Assembly (NCBI GenBank): GCA_018712955.1
Contig: DVGB01000109.1
Coordinates: 1-55,091 of the forward strand
Length of the DNA: 55,091 bases
Direction of reading: 5' to 3'
Source of the DNA: Candidatus Aveggerthella stercoripullorum
GTDB lineage: Bacteria > Actinomycetota > Coriobacteriia > Coriobacteriales > Eggerthellaceae
Shown one piece after another: positions 8,309-17,665 of this stretch (the first letter of the stretch is position 1; the number at the start of each line of letters is the position of its first letter). The position numbers were made by a program, and so were the translations under genes. Below the pieces are notes generated by a model, which searched no databases, was not told the origin of the DNA, and saw nothing but the letters and a program-made list of their open reading frames with translations.

Positions 8309-9523
8309 ATGCGCGTGCTCGTGGTGAACGCTGGCAGTTCGAGCCTGAAAAGCCAGCTTCTGGAGACGGACGGCAAGATTTCGCTCATGAAGTGCCTGGC
8401 GGAGAAGGTCGGCACTGATCAGGCGTACATGAACGTTTCGTTCGCGCCGGAGTTCAAGAAGACGAAATACCAGATGCCGGGTCTTTCGGTGGCCGAATGC
8501 TTGGCGAAGCTGCTCGACATCCTGGTGGAGGACCCGGAGTCGCCCATCAGCGCGCTCGATCAGATCGAGGCGGTGGGCAACCGCATTGTGGCAGGTGGCG
8601 AATACTTCACGAAGTCGGCGATCATCGACGACGAGGCGCGCGAGAAGCTTGCGCTTTGCGAAGAGCTGGCGCCGCTGCACAATCCGCCGGCGGACCAGTG
8701 CATCGACATGATGCGCGAGATTATGCCGAACACGCCGCAGGTTGCCGTTTTCGACACGGCATTCCATTCCACCATGCCGCCGAAGGCGTATCTCTATGCA
8801 ATCCCGCGCGAGTACTACGAGAAGTATCGCATTCGTCGCTATGGCGCGCACGGCACGAGCCATCGCTATGCCGCCCAGCAGGCTGCGAACCTGCTCGGCC
8901 GCCCGCTGCGCGACCTGGGCATCATCACCTGCCATCTGGGCAACGGCGGTTCCATCACGGCCGTGAACCATGGCAAGTCTATCGACACCACCATGGGCTT
9001 CACGCCGCTTGAAGGCCTCATGATGGGCACGCGTTCCGGCAGCATCGACCCGGCTATCGTGACCTATCTCATGCGCCGCGAGCACAAGACCTTCGACGAG
9101 ATGGACCGTATCCTGAACAAGGAGAGCGGCATCTTGGGCGTCTCCGGCCTGTCTGCCGACATGCGCGACGTGCTCCAGGCGGCCGACGAGGGCGACGAAT
9201 GGGCAGAGCTTGCTATCGAAATGTACGTGCACCGCGTGCAGAAGGCGATCGGCGGCTACTATGCCATCATGACGCGCACGGACGCCGTGGTCATGACTGC
9301 GGGCATCGGCGAGAACTCTGCCGAACTGCGCGAGCGCATCTTTGCTGGCTTGGCGCACATGGGCATGATTCTCGACAAAGATCGCAACAACGTTACGGGC
9401 GAAATCGGCCTGAACCGCGTCATCAGCGTCGACGACAGCCCCATCAAGATTTGCATCGTCACGGCCGACGAGGAAATTCGTATCGCGCGCGAGACCGACA
9501 ACTTGGTAAGCCAGCTGGGCTAA
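8309..9523 (+). CDS. ackA: Acetate kinase
   Basis: A 404-residue cytoplasmic kinase of normal length that interconverts acetyl phosphate + ADP and acetate + ATP. Signatures seen: VLVVNAGSSSLKSQL at the N-terminus, RRYGAHGTSHRY, ITCHLGNGGSI, GLMMGTRSGSIDP, and the C-terminal TAGIGENS. ATG 8309 follows a GGAAGGGGG site. No phosphotransacetylase (pta) gene lies next to it in this window. A role in substrate-level ATP formation is expected in an anaerobe. Confidence 0.97.
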   Translation: MRVLVVNAGSSSLKSQLLETDGKISLMKCLAEKVGTDQAYMNVSFAPEFKKTKYQMPGLSVAECLAKLLDILVEDPESPISALDQIEAVGNRIVAGGEYFTKSAIIDDEAREKLALCEELAPLHNPPADQCIDMMREIMPNTPQVAVFDTAFHSTMPPKAYLYAIPREYYEKYRIRRYGAHGTSHRYAAQQAANLLGRPLRDLGIITCHLGNGGSITAVNHGKSIDTTMGFTPLEGLMMGTRSGSIDPAIVTYLMRREHKTFDEMDRILNKESGILGVSGLSADMRDVLQAADEGDEWAELAIEMYVHRVQKAIGGYYAIMTRTDAVVMTAGIGENSAELRERIFAGLAHMGMILDKDRNNVTGEIGLNRVISVDDSPIKICIVTADEEIRIARETDNLVSQLG

Positions 9524-9610
9524 CGCTGCAGAGCACGCCCCCCGCGTGCCGCTCATTGAGCGCGGATCGAAAGAGGGAAGCGAAAACATCGGCGAGCTAA
9601 TTCGAAAAAG

Positions 9611-9641
9611 TGCTTCCCTTTTTACGGGATTGTGATAATAT
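9611..9641 (+). promoter_or_regulatory. Possible tRNA promoter
   Basis: TGTGATAAT at 9631-9639 reads as an extended -10 box about 30 nt before the tRNA. The upstream -35 region (TGCTTC, 9611-9616) is poor. This is the only AT-rich stretch between ackA and the tRNA. Confidence 0.4.
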
Positions 9642-9669
9642 AACCGTCGCTGCTTCGAAAGAACAGCAC

Positions 9670-9746
9670 CGGGTTGTGGCTCAGTTTGGTAGAGCGCTGC
9701 GTTCGGGACGCAGAGGTCGCAGGTTCAAATCCTGTCAACCCGACCA
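9670..9746 (+). tRNA. tRNA-Pro (anticodon CGG)
   Basis: A complete 77-nt cloverleaf. The acceptor stem is CGGGTTG/CAACCCG, the D-arm GCTCAGTTTGGTAGAGC, the anticodon stem CTGCG/CGCAG with loop TTCGGGA, and the T-arm has GGTTCAAATCC. Discriminator A and an encoded CCA end at 9746. C1-G72 and G37 are typical of proline tRNAs. It reads CCG codons. Confidence 0.97.
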
Positions 9747-9756
9747 TCTCAAACAC

Positions 9757-9787
9757 AGGCCAGAAGCTTTGCTCCTGGCCTTTTTTC
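9757..9787 (+). terminator. Intrinsic terminator of the tRNA
   Basis: AGGCCAG (9757-9763) pairs with CTGGCCT (9775-9781) and is followed by a run of T residues to 9786. Confidence 0.9.
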
Positions 9788-9887
9788 GTCCTTGAGGCAC
9801 AGCCGCGTCTAGGCGTGGACGAGGCGCAGTCCGGCTCGCACGGCTTGCTCCGAAGCACTATGATGGGAATTGCTATAGGGAGGCATC

Positions 9888-11276
9888 ATGGTGCATGTTC
9901 CGAACAGTTCGCGCCCGAAGGTCTGGTCGGGCGTATTCATCCTGACTATCGTCATCACGTTTTTTGCGTTCGTAGCCGGGCAAGGGCTGAACACAGGCAT
10001 GTCGGTCTACGTGGAGCACCAGGGAGGCACGGCAACGTTCGCCGGCCTGTTGATGGCGGTTTTCTCTGCGTCTGCCGCCGTCTCTCGCATTGTCGTGGGG
10101 CCTGCTATCGACACGCGCGGTCGTCGCACGATTATGGTTGCGGGATCTGCTGTGTTGGCGGTGGGCGTTCTGCTGCCGGGGGTCATTCCAGGCGATACGT
10201 CCCTTGTGGTCGGTCGCTTTCTGCAGGGCGTGGGCTTCGCGTCTGCCACGACTGCCGCGGCAACGGCGGCGGCGGACACGCTGCCCCAGGAGCGTATGGC
10301 GGAGGGCATCAGCTATTACGGGCTGGGTCAGGCGCTTGCTACGTCGGTCGGTCCTGCTTTTGCCTTATTTCTCATCGGGACGGACCCAGCGGAGAACCTG
10401 TTTTACGTGCTGTCAGCGGTCGCGGGCGTGACCATGGTGCTGGCGGGGGTATGCGGGTATGAACGACGGTTGTCCATGCTGCCGAAAGAAGCGGTCTACC
10501 GGCAGGAGCACGAAGCGAATGCCGAGAGCGCATCCTGCGCGGCTGACGAAGAATTTGACGGCAAAACGCCAGGAAGCTCGCCGGAGGGCAAAGGTGGCGT
10601 GCGTGAGGGCGCTGGAGGCGCACGCGCGCATTCGGCGCCTTCGGCGAAGCTGGCGGATGCAGATACGACGGCGCCAAAAGAACCGCGCGGCATCTCGCGC
10701 ATCTTCGAACCGCGCGCACTGCCAGGGGCAGTGCCGATGCTTTTCATGAGCGCGGCATTCGGATTCGCCGTGTCCTTTGCGGGTCTTTACGGCGAAAGTC
10801 TGGGCATCGTGAATGCGGGCGTGTTCTATACCTGCTCGGCAGTGAGCATGATCGTCATCAGGTTTGCATCCAAGCCCCTGATGGAGGCGCTGCTGCCCAT
10901 TCAAACCTTTGCGCTTGCCGGCGCATGCGGGATTGTGGCGTTCGCGATGTTGCTGGCATCCGGCTCGAACGAGCTTCTGTTCTATGGTGCGGGCTTGTTC
11001 TATGGTGTGTGCTTAGGGATTAGCTTGCCGCTCAACCAGTCGGTTGCGGTCAAGAACACGCCGCCGGAACGCTGGGGCGCCACGAACGCGCTCTATCTGC
11101 TGGCGAGCGATATCGGCATTGGCGGCGCGTCGGTCATATGGGGCGCTACGAACGATCTGTTCGGTTTTTCGTTCACAATCTGCTGTGTTGTAGGCTGCGT
11201 TCTTGTTTCGTATGCGCTTGCTTGGGCGGTCTACCCGCAGAGCGCGAAACGCCGTTCGGCAGCCCGGCGGCCGTAG
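9888..11276 (+). CDS. MFS transporter
   Basis: A 462-residue major facilitator superfamily carrier with about 12 membrane helices. The A-like motif GPAIDTRGRR follows helix 2. A long, charged cytoplasmic loop (about residues 195-265) rich in Ala/Glu/Gly separates the two six-helix halves. ATG 9888 follows ATAGGGAGGC. The substrate cannot be predicted; the family includes drug and metabolite exporters. It stands alone between the tRNA and the CapA gene. Confidence 0.85.
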   Translation: MVHVPNSSRPKVWSGVFILTIVITFFAFVAGQGLNTGMSVYVEHQGGTATFAGLLMAVFSASAAVSRIVVGPAIDTRGRRTIMVAGSAVLAVGVLLPGVIPGDTSLVVGRFLQGVGFASATTAAATAAADTLPQERMAEGISYYGLGQALATSVGPAFALFLIGTDPAENLFYVLSAVAGVTMVLAGVCGYERRLSMLPKEAVYRQEHEANAESASCAADEEFDGKTPGSSPEGKGGVREGAGGARAHSAPSAKLADADTTAPKEPRGISRIFEPRALPGAVPMLFMSAAFGFAVSFAGLYGESLGIVNAGVFYTCSAVSMIVIRFASKPLMEALLPIQTFALAGACGIVAFAMLLASGSNELLFYGAGLFYGVCLGISLPLNQSVAVKNTPPERWGATNALYLLASDIGIGGASVIWGATNDLFGFSFTICCVVGCVLVSYALAWAVYPQSAKRRSAARRP

Positions 11277-11400
11277 CGGAAAAGCGTTTTCTGCCCGTTC
11301 GTCCTGTCGGCGCTTGGCATGCCCGAACAGCCGTTACGCGAGCGGCATCAGCGTCTTATGATGGCATTGTCAAAACGGCTGTGCGTTCGAGGAGGGGCGG

Positions 11401-13260
11401 ATGGACGGTCAGGAGCGTTATCCGAAACAGTGGGAATTCGAGAAGGGTTCGGGAAAAGACTCGGCCTTGGAAAGCCGACCGTCCGGCCGGCCTCGCGTTC
11501 CTGCGGACGAAGAGTTTGGCGAACCTGCTTCTGATGGCCAGAAGGGCAAACGCGCTTCGCATCGCCCGACCGTCAGGAAGGCGCCGCGAGAAAGCCTTCG
11601 TGACATCCTGCGCTCACCGCGCAAAGATGACGAGTCCCTGCTCTCCGCAGCGCGCGGCAAGCTCTCTTTTTCGACGCACGCTCCGGAGAGGCCAGAGAGC
11701 AAGAAAAAGCCCGCCGTCCGCCCTGTTCCTTCGTCGCGCACTCTCGAACGACAGGCTGCGGTGCGGCTGGCCGATGGAGAGCGACCTGTGCAGCGTGATC
11801 GCGCAAAGAGCCATCGCGAGTCGGCGGAGCGGTTGTCCGGAACTTCCGGAGACAGGCGGGCTGCGCGTGCGGTGCGGGGCGACGCGCACGCCTCTTCGCA
11901 TCGAACGGCCAGGGAACACCGCGCCGGCGCACCGCGCGATCATGCCGAGCGCGCGAAAGAGCGCGACTATGCGCACGAGCACCGCGCTCGCCTGCAGCCT
12001 CCGGCGGGGCAAGAAGGACGAAACGCTCGCATGCGCGCATCAGCGGCGGGCGAACGGCGTGCGGTGCCGCGCGCGTCGTCGAGCAAGGAGCGTGGCGGCG
12101 CTTCGCGCGCTCGCTCTTATCGCGAGGTGTACGTTGGCGCCGCTCCGCGCCGCCAGATTCCCCGAGTGGTTTTCGCGGGGGCGGCCGTGCTGCTGCTCGT
12201 TGTTGCGGTGTTTGCGGCATCGCGTCTTTTTGCCGGGATAGGGCAGAACGCGAACAGCCAGGCTGACCAGGCCGTCGTGGCCGATCCTGTGACGTTCACG
12301 GTCACGTTCGCGGGCGACTGCACGCTCGGCACCGACGAGCTGTTCGACCCTTCGACCAGTTTCAACACGATGTACGATGCCGTGGGCGACCCTGCGTACT
12401 TTTTCCAGAACGTGAAGGACCTCTTCAGCTCCGACGATCTGACCATCGTCAACATGGAGGGCACGCTTACGGATTCCGAAGAGCGCGTCGACAAGACGTT
12501 TGCGTTCAAAGGCCCTGCAGAATACGTGCAGATTCTCACAGAGGGCAACGTGGAGGCTGCCGCAGTGGCAAACAACCATTCGCGCGACTATGGCGATCAA
12601 AGTTTCACGGACACGGTTAACACGCTTGAAGATGCAGGCATCAGGCATTTCGGGTACGACGACATTGCCTATTTCGACATCAAGGGCGTGAAGGTGGCGT
12701 TGGTGGGGACCTACGAGCTCGACGAAGGCGCAGGCATCAAGGATTCCATGGTCGCGAACATCCAGCGGGCGCGCAGTGAGGGCGCTCAGGTCGTGCTCGT
12801 GTACATCCACTGGGGCATTGAGCGGGAGTACGTGCCGAACGAAACGCAGATGATGCTGGGGCATGCGGCTATAGACGCGGGCGCCGATCTGGTGGTCGGG
12901 TCGCATCCGCACGTTATCCAGGGGTACGAGAAGTATCAGGGCCGCTATATTGTCTACAGCTTGGGCAACTTCTGCTTCGGCGGCAACTCGAACCCTGATG
13001 ACAAGGACTGCATGGTCTTCCAGCAGACGTTTACCGTGACAGGGGACAGCGTGGAACGCAACGACGCCATCAAGGTGATTCCCTGCTCGGTTTCGTCCGT
13101 GACCGGGTACAACAATTACCAGCCGACGCCTGCCGAGGGCGAGGAGGCAGACCGCATCCTCGCAAAAATCCAGGAAAGCAGCGACGCTATCGCCGCGATG
13201 GCAGAGCAGGAGAGCGCGCAAGGTCAGGACCAGCAAGGCCAGCAAAGTTCCGAGAGTTAA
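11401..13260 (+). CDS. CapA-family (PGA_cap) metallophosphatase-like protein with long basic N-terminal tail
   Basis: A 619-residue protein. About 245 cytoplasmic residues are extremely Arg/Ser/Ala-rich and probably disordered. One membrane helix follows (~254-272), then an extracellular CapA domain from ~300, with TFAGDCTLG, NMEGTL, NNHSRDYG, HWGIE and GSHPHVIQG, and a Gln/Ser-rich end. CapA proteins belong to the calcineurin-like fold and are linked to poly-gamma-glutamate or other envelope polymer synthesis. ATG 11401 follows GAGGAGGGG. No CapB/C partners are adjacent, so a true poly-glutamate role is doubtful. Confidence 0.85.
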   Translation: MDGQERYPKQWEFEKGSGKDSALESRPSGRPRVPADEEFGEPASDGQKGKRASHRPTVRKAPRESLRDILRSPRKDDESLLSAARGKLSFSTHAPERPESKKKPAVRPVPSSRTLERQAAVRLADGERPVQRDRAKSHRESAERLSGTSGDRRAARAVRGDAHASSHRTAREHRAGAPRDHAERAKERDYAHEHRARLQPPAGQEGRNARMRASAAGERRAVPRASSSKERGGASRARSYREVYVGAAPRRQIPRVVFAGAAVLLLVVAVFAASRLFAGIGQNANSQADQAVVADPVTFTVTFAGDCTLGTDELFDPSTSFNTMYDAVGDPAYFFQNVKDLFSSDDLTIVNMEGTLTDSEERVDKTFAFKGPAEYVQILTEGNVEAAAVANNHSRDYGDQSFTDTVNTLEDAGIRHFGYDDIAYFDIKGVKVALVGTYELDEGAGIKDSMVANIQRARSEGAQVVLVYIHWGIEREYVPNETQMMLGHAAIDAGADLVVGSHPHVIQGYEKYQGRYIVYSLGNFCFGGNSNPDDKDCMVFQQTFTVTGDSVERNDAIKVIPCSVSSVTGYNNYQPTPAEGEEADRILAKIQESSDAIAAMAEQESAQGQDQQGQQSSES

Positions 13261-13353
13261 CCGTGCGCGGCGGTCGGCGGGTTGAGGCGCTATCGCCTTT
13301 GGGGCGCAGTTGAACGAAACGAGCCCGCAGCTGGCAGGTGGCATGGAATTCTG

Positions 13354-13380
13354 TTGAAACAAGGCAAGGTGTGCTAGAAT
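13354..13380 (+). promoter_or_regulatory. Sigma-A promoter of tatA
   Basis: TTGAAA (13354-13359) and TAGAAT (13375-13380) with a 15-nt spacer. The -10 is preceded by TGC, giving an extended -10. The predicted leader is ~140 nt before tatA. Confidence 0.6.
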
Positions 13381-13528
13381 ACCGCACCGGTCACTGAGCG
13401 TAATGAGAGTCTGCAGGGCTCGAAAGAAGCTCGCTGCCCACGGGAGCGGAGGCGAGGCTACTCGCAAGCACGGCTCCGGCCCTTCTGCGCAAGCGGATTA
13501 TTCGACACGTTGCTACATGGAGGCACGC

Positions 13529-13747
13529 ATGAGGATTTTTGGCATGGGCTTGCCCGAACTGCTGGTCATTCTGGCCGTCATCCTGCTGATTTTCGGCCCG
13601 AAGAACCTTCCAAAGCTCGGCAGTGCGCTGGGTAAGACGGTCAAGAACCTGCGCGACGGCATGGGCGGCGACAAGGAAGAGGCCGAAACCGAAGAGTCGG
13701 TGGCGGACAAGCCCGCTCCGAAGAGCTCTTCGAAGACCGAAGAATAG
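13529..13747 (+). CDS. tatA: Sec-independent translocase subunit TatA
   Basis: A 72-residue protein with the TatA/B pattern: a short N-terminus, one membrane helix (LPELLVILAVILLIFGPK), the FGP hinge, an amphipathic helix (NLPKLGSALGKTVKNLRDG) and an acidic soluble tail. It forms the pore component that exports folded Tat substrates, such as the molybdoenzyme and NapG-like proteins encoded later in this window. ATG 13529 follows TGGAGG. No tatC is adjacent. Confidence 0.92.
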   Translation: MRIFGMGLPELLVILAVILLIFGPKNLPKLGSALGKTVKNLRDGMGGDKEEAETEESVADKPAPKSSSKTEE

Positions 13748-13776
13748 CGGACGCTACCGCGTTCAACGCAGACATG

Positions 13777-13808
13777 AAAGACGCGGCGCTCAGGTGCCGC
13801 GTCTTTTC
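13777..13808 (+). terminator. Intrinsic terminator of tatA
   Basis: A perfect 11-bp stem, AAAGACGCGGC (13777-13787) and GCCGCGTCTTT (13796-13806), with an 8-nt loop and a T-rich tail. Confidence 0.85.
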
Positions 13809-13970
13809 GTAGTTCCTCGGCGGACCGCCAGACTGCGCAGTCTGCCGAAAGGGCAAGAGTTACTGTAGCAGGCTTCGGGGCCCGATCGTGCGAAAGCACG
13901 AACGGGAAAACACCCGGAGCCGCTTCGCGTTCGAAAAGCGCGAAACACAAGGAAGGACAGGCGACACACG

Positions 13971-14441
13971 ATGGCAGATCGCGATTACATCCTGACCGAA
14001 GAAGGGAAGACGAAGCTCGAGGAAGAGCTTCATTACCTCGAGACCGAAAAGCGTGCCGAGATTGGCGAGCGCATCAAGGTGGCGCGCGAATTCGGTGACA
14101 TTTCCGAGAACTCCGAATACGACGACGCCAAGAACGAACAGGGCATGATGGAAGCGCGCATTGCCGAGATTACGCGCATTCTGGGCGACGCGACCGTCGT
14201 GTCCGCCCCGAAGCGCTCGAACCGCGTGAACATCGGCTCGGTCGTGACGGTGGACATGGGTGGCCGTGAGCGCGTTTTCACCATCGTGGGCGGCGCCGAA
14301 GCGGACGCTGCTGCGGGCAAGATATCTAACGAGTCTCCGGTCGGCGCGGCACTGCTCGGCCGCAAGAAGGGTGACGCCGTCTCCACGACCGGCCCCACGG
14401 GTCGCGAGATCAACATGGAGATTCTCAAGATCGAGCATTAA
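13971..14441 (+). CDS. greA: Transcription elongation factor GreA
   Basis: A 156-residue factor of standard length that enters the RNA polymerase secondary channel and stimulates cleavage of backtracked RNA. The N-terminal coiled coil carries the acidic tip in AREFGDISENSEYDDAKNEQ. The C-terminal FKBP-like domain includes GSVVTV and ISNESPVGAALLGRKKGD. ATG 13971 follows an AAGGAAGGA site. The nested-hairpin repeat begins 7 nt after its stop codon. A palindrome, AGACTGCGCAGTCT, lies upstream near 13830. Confidence 0.97.
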   Translation: MADRDYILTEEGKTKLEEELHYLETEKRAEIGERIKVAREFGDISENSEYDDAKNEQGMMEARIAEITRILGDATVVSAPKRSNRVNIGSVVTVDMGGRERVFTIVGGAEADAAAGKISNESPVGAALLGRKKGDAVSTTGPTGREINMEILKIEH

Positions 14442-14447
14442 AAGGGG

Positions 14448-14608
14448 GTTCCGCCGGCCTGCCGGCCGGCGGAACGAGCCGCCGCTGCGCGGGATTCTGG
14501 CGGCCGGCTTGACGCTGCGAGCCCTCCTCGCGTACCGAAGTACGCTTCGTCGGGCTCTCCCGCCAATCCAGCTCGCCAGAATCCCGCTCGCTGACTTTAC
14601 GAACGACC
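14448..14608 (+). repeat. Nested-hairpin element, copy 2 of 3
   Basis: Hairpin GTTCCGCCGGCC-TGCC-GGCCGGCGGAAC (14448-14475). Then 14478-14608: GCCGCCGCTGCGCG end, outer stem GCGGGATTCTGGC/GCCAGAATCCCGC (14489-14501/14575-14587), middle stem GAGCCC/GGGCTC (14519-14524/14552-14557), inner hairpin GCGTAC-CGAA-GTACGC (14530-14545), and CGCTCGCTGAC end. Total 161 bp, in the same order and spacing as copy 1. Stem sequences differ between copies but pairing is kept. Confidence 0.82.
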
Positions 14609-14790
14609 CGGAAGTTTTCATTTTCCGCTTGCGACTTTTCGCGTGTTGCGCGCGATGACGCTTGCCGCGATGGGTGCCGTGTCCGCGCAAGGAGTTGCTC
14701 TGATGAGGCGGAGACGGTGCTTGCCGGGCTGCGGGTCGTTTTTCCTGACCGTCCGCGCACTGCGCGACGAACTATTTTGGAAGGTTGCAT

Positions 14791-16761
14791 ATGAGCGAAA
14801 CCACCGACAAACAGGCGCTTGCCCCCGAGCTCCTGAACGACGAGCGCGCACTGCGTCTGAAGCGCCGCGAGGAGTTCATGGCCGAGGGCACGAATCCGTA
14901 TCCCGAGCACTCCGAAGTGCGCGACTACGCGGCCGACATCGAGGCGAAGTACGCCGACTTGGCTGACGGCGAAGACACCGAGGACGTCGTGAAGATCGGC
15001 GGCCGTATCGTCGCGAAGCGCGGCCAGGGCAAGATCATGTTCGTCGTGGTGCGCGACGCCACGGCGGACATCCAGCTGTTCTGCCGTATCAACGATATGA
15101 TCGAAGCCGACTGGGAGCTGCTCGGCCGCCTCGACGTGGGCGACATCATCAACGTCGAAGGCGTCGTCGTGCGCACGCGCCGCGGCCAGCTGTCCATTGC
15201 GCCGCGCCAGATCGCGCTGCTTTCGAAGAGCGTCCGCCCGCTGCCGGAGAAGTTCCACGGTCTCTCCGACAAGGAGACGCGCTATCGCCAGCGCTATGTG
15301 GACCTCATCGTGAACGAGGACGTGCGCGAGACTTTCCGCAAGCGTTCCGCCATCATCGCCGCCTTCCGTCGCTACATGGAAGAGGACGGCTACATGGAAG
15401 TGGAGACGCCCATCCTGCAGACCATCCAGGGCGGCGCCACGGCGAAGCCTTTCATCACGCACTTCAACGCGCTCAACCAAGAGTGCTATCTGCGCATTGC
15501 CACCGAGCTGCACCTGAAGCGCCTGCTCGTGGGCGGGTTCGAGCGCGTGTACGAAATCGGCCGCATCTTCCGCAACGAAGGCATGGACCTCACGCACAAT
15601 CCTGAGTTCACGACCATGGAGGCTTATCGCGCCTACTCTGACCTTGAGGGCATGAAGAAGCTGACCGAAGGCGTGGTGAAGGCCGCGAACGCTGCCGTGA
15701 ACGACTCGGAGCAGATTGTCTACCAGGGCCAGGAGATTGACCTGTCCGGCGAATGGCCGAGCCGCTCTATGTCCGACATTGTCTCCGAGGTCCTGGGCGA
15801 AACCGTGACCATCGACACGCCGGTCGAGGTGCTCGCCGAGCATGCGAAGAAGCACGGTATCGAGGTTAAGCCGGACTGGACGAGCGGAAAGCTCATTGCC
15901 GAGCTCTACGACGAACTAGGCGAGGACTCCATCGTGAACCCGACGTTCGTCGTGGACTACCCGGTCGAGGTGAGCCCGCTTGCGAAGCGCCACGAGGACG
16001 ACCCGCGCTTGACGCACCGTTTCGAGCTCGTCATTGCAGGCCATGAGTACGCCAACGCTTTCTCCGAGCTGAACGACCCGGTCGACCAGGCTGAGCGTTT
16101 CGCGAAGCAGATGGAGGAGAAGGCCGAGGGCGACGACGAGGCCATGGAGTACGACGAGGACTACGTGCGCGCGCTCGAATACGGCATGCCGCCGGCGGGC
16201 GGCATGGGCATCGGCATCGATCGCGTGGTCATGCTGCTGACCGACTCCGCCAGCATTCGTGACGTGCTGCTGTTCCCGCACATGCGCCCCGAAGGCAAGG
16301 GCCGTGCGGGCGTGGGAGCTGCTGCCGCGAAGGCGAAGGAAAGTGGCGCTGCGGACGTCTTCGCGCCCAACAAGGTGCCGACCATCGACTTCTCGAAGAT
16401 TGCAGTCGAGCCTCTCTTCGAGGATGCGGTCGATTTCGAGACGTTCAGCAAGTCGGATTTCCGCGCGGTCAAGGTGAAAGATTGCGTGGCCGTGCCGAAG
16501 AGCAAGAAGCTCCTGCAGTTCACGCTGGACGACGGCACGGGCGAAGACCGCACCATCCTTTCCGGTATCCATGCGTACTACGAGCCGGAAGAGCTGGTCG
16601 GCAAAACGTGCATCGCTATCGTGAACCTACCGCCGCGCAAGATGATGGGTGTCGATTCCTGCGGCATGCTGCTTTCCGCCATCCACGAGGAAGAGGGCGA
16701 AGAGCGCCTGAACTTGCTCATGGTGGACCCGTCCATCCCGGCAGGCGCAAAGCTTTACTAG
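14791..16761 (+). CDS. lysS: Lysyl-tRNA synthetase (class II) with C-terminal tRNA-binding domain
   Basis: A 656-residue enzyme that charges tRNA-Lys. It has an N-terminal OB-fold anticodon-binding domain (~60-150) and a class II core with motif 2 ([18 protein letters not shown], ~260) and motif 3 ([18 protein letters not shown], ~465). Bacterial LysRS usually ends near residue 500. Here about 110 extra residues (~546-656, starting [19 protein letters not shown]) match the Trbp111/MetRS C-terminal OB-fold type of tRNA-binding domain. ATG 14791 follows GGAAGG. No T-box leader is seen. Confidence 0.95.
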   Translation: MSETTDKQALAPELLNDERALRLKRREEFMAEGTNPYPEHSEVRDYAADIEAKYADLADGEDTEDVVKIGGRIVAKRGQGKIMFVVVRDATADIQLFCRINDMIEADWELLGRLDVGDIINVEGVVVRTRRGQLSIAPRQIALLSKSVRPLPEKFHGLSDKETRYRQRYVDLIVNEDVRETFRKRSAIIAAFRRYMEEDGYMEVETPILQTIQGGATAKPFITHFNALNQECYLRIATELHLKRLLVGGFERVYEIGRIFRNEGMDLTHNPEFTTMEAYRAYSDLEGMKKLTEGVVKAANAAVNDSEQIVYQGQEIDLSGEWPSRSMSDIVSEVLGETVTIDTPVEVLAEHAKKHGIEVKPDWTSGKLIAELYDELGEDSIVNPTFVVDYPVEVSPLAKRHEDDPRLTHRFELVIAGHEYANAFSELNDPVDQAERFAKQMEEKAEGDDEAMEYDEDYVRALEYGMPPAGGMGIGIDRVVMLLTDSASIRDVLLFPHMRPEGKGRAGVGAAAAKAKESGAADVFAPNKVPTIDFSKIAVEPLFEDAVDFETFSKSDFRAVKVKDCVAVPKSKKLLQFTLDDGTGEDRTILSGIHAYYEPEELVGKTCIAIVNLPPRKMMGVDSCGMLLSAIHEEEGEERLNLLMVDPSIPAGAKLY

Positions 16762-16773
16762 CGAGAAAAGAGC

Positions 16774-16800
16774 GTGAAAAAGGGTCAGGCACTTTTTCAC
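16774..16800 (+). repeat. Left REP hairpin (may also terminate lysS)
   Basis: Arms GTGAAAAAG (16774-16782) and CTTTTTCAC (16792-16800), followed by GTTTTTG. It lies 12 nt after the lysS stop codon, where a terminator is expected. Confidence 0.8.
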
Positions 16801-16814
16801 GTTTTTGAGCATGG

Positions 16815-16862
16815 AATAGGCGCTTTTCTCATTTCATTATTTGATAGGAGAAAGCGCCTATT
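16815..16862. repeat. Long inverted repeat before the transposase gene
   Basis: Arms 16815-16830 and 16848-16862 pair over 15 bp with one bulged T; the shared core is AATAGGCGCTTT. It lies in the transposase leader and could limit its expression. Confidence 0.7.
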
Positions 16863-16897
16863 CCCCTTTTCGCATTCGATCCGATAGGATGATGCCT

Positions 16898-17644
16898 ATG
16901 CCCCGTCCCGCCCGCGCAGAGAGCCCTGTTAACCTCTATCACGTAACGATGCGCGGCATTGGTCGCCAGCTCATATTCGAGGACGATGCGGATAGGAAAT
17001 CGTTCCTTGCGCGGCTGAAAAACGTTCTCGACGCCAGCGGCAGCATCGATTGCCTCGCGTGGTGTCTCATGGTCAACCATGTCCATTTGCTGTTCGAGGG
17101 CCCTTTGCAAGGCCTCTCGATTCTGATGCGCACGTTGGGCGCCGGCTACGCTGCCTATTTCAACGCTCGGCACGATCGAGTTGGCCATCTGTTCCAGGGA
17201 CGCTTTGGCAGCGAGCCGGTGATGGACGAGCGGCAGTTGCTTGCCACGGTTCGCTACATTCATTTGAATCCGACGAAGGCGTATGGCATTCCGGCTGCCG
17301 CGTACAGCTGGAGCAGCTACCAGGAGCTGCTGGGCGGCAAATCGTTTCTAGCGAATCGTGATAGGGTGATATCGCTGTTCGGCGATGTCGATTTCGCTTC
17401 ATTCCACGAAAGCTATGCTGGCGATGAAGACGGGGCTGCCGTCCCGTCGCGCGGGCGGATTGGCGACGACGAGGCGTTGCGAATTGCTATCAGCATTGCC
17501 ACTCCGCACTCCCTGAGCGACGTGAAAGCGCTTCCGAAGAAGGAGCGAAACGAATTGCTCCGCCGTTTCCGTTCCGCAGGGCTTACCATCAAGCAAATCG
17601 AGCGCCTTACTTCGATAGGAAGGGGCATCATTGCTCGCGTGTGA
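16898..17644 (+). CDS. REP-associated tyrosine transposase (RAYT, IS200-like Y1 family)
   Basis: A 248-residue single-strand DNA transposase. The HUH metal-binding motif appears as NHVHLLFE and the catalytic tyrosine region as VRYIHLNPTKAYG. A basic C-terminal extension (KKERNELLRRFRSAGLTIKQ) probably binds REP hairpins. RAYT enzymes nick and join REP palindromes and are usually single-copy, host-maintained genes. ATG 16898 follows AGGA at 8 nt; ATG 16889 is an alternative. The inverted REP hairpins flanking the gene support the assignment. Confidence 0.9.
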   Translation: MPRPARAESPVNLYHVTMRGIGRQLIFEDDADRKSFLARLKNVLDASGSIDCLAWCLMVNHVHLLFEGPLQGLSILMRTLGAGYAAYFNARHDRVGHLFQGRFGSEPVMDERQLLATVRYIHLNPTKAYGIPAAAYSWSSYQELLGGKSFLANRDRVISLFGDVDFASFHESYAGDEDGAAVPSRGRIGDDEALRIAISIATPHSLSDVKALPKKERNELLRRFRSAGLTIKQIERLTSIGRGIIARV

Positions 17645-17665
17645 GGGGCAGAAATGTGAAAAAGT

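Noticed and set aside
13381-13528. A structured RNA such as SRP or 6S RNA in the tatA leader
   Set aside because: No conserved SRP loop motif or 6S bubble is recognisable; it is treated as an ordinary leader.
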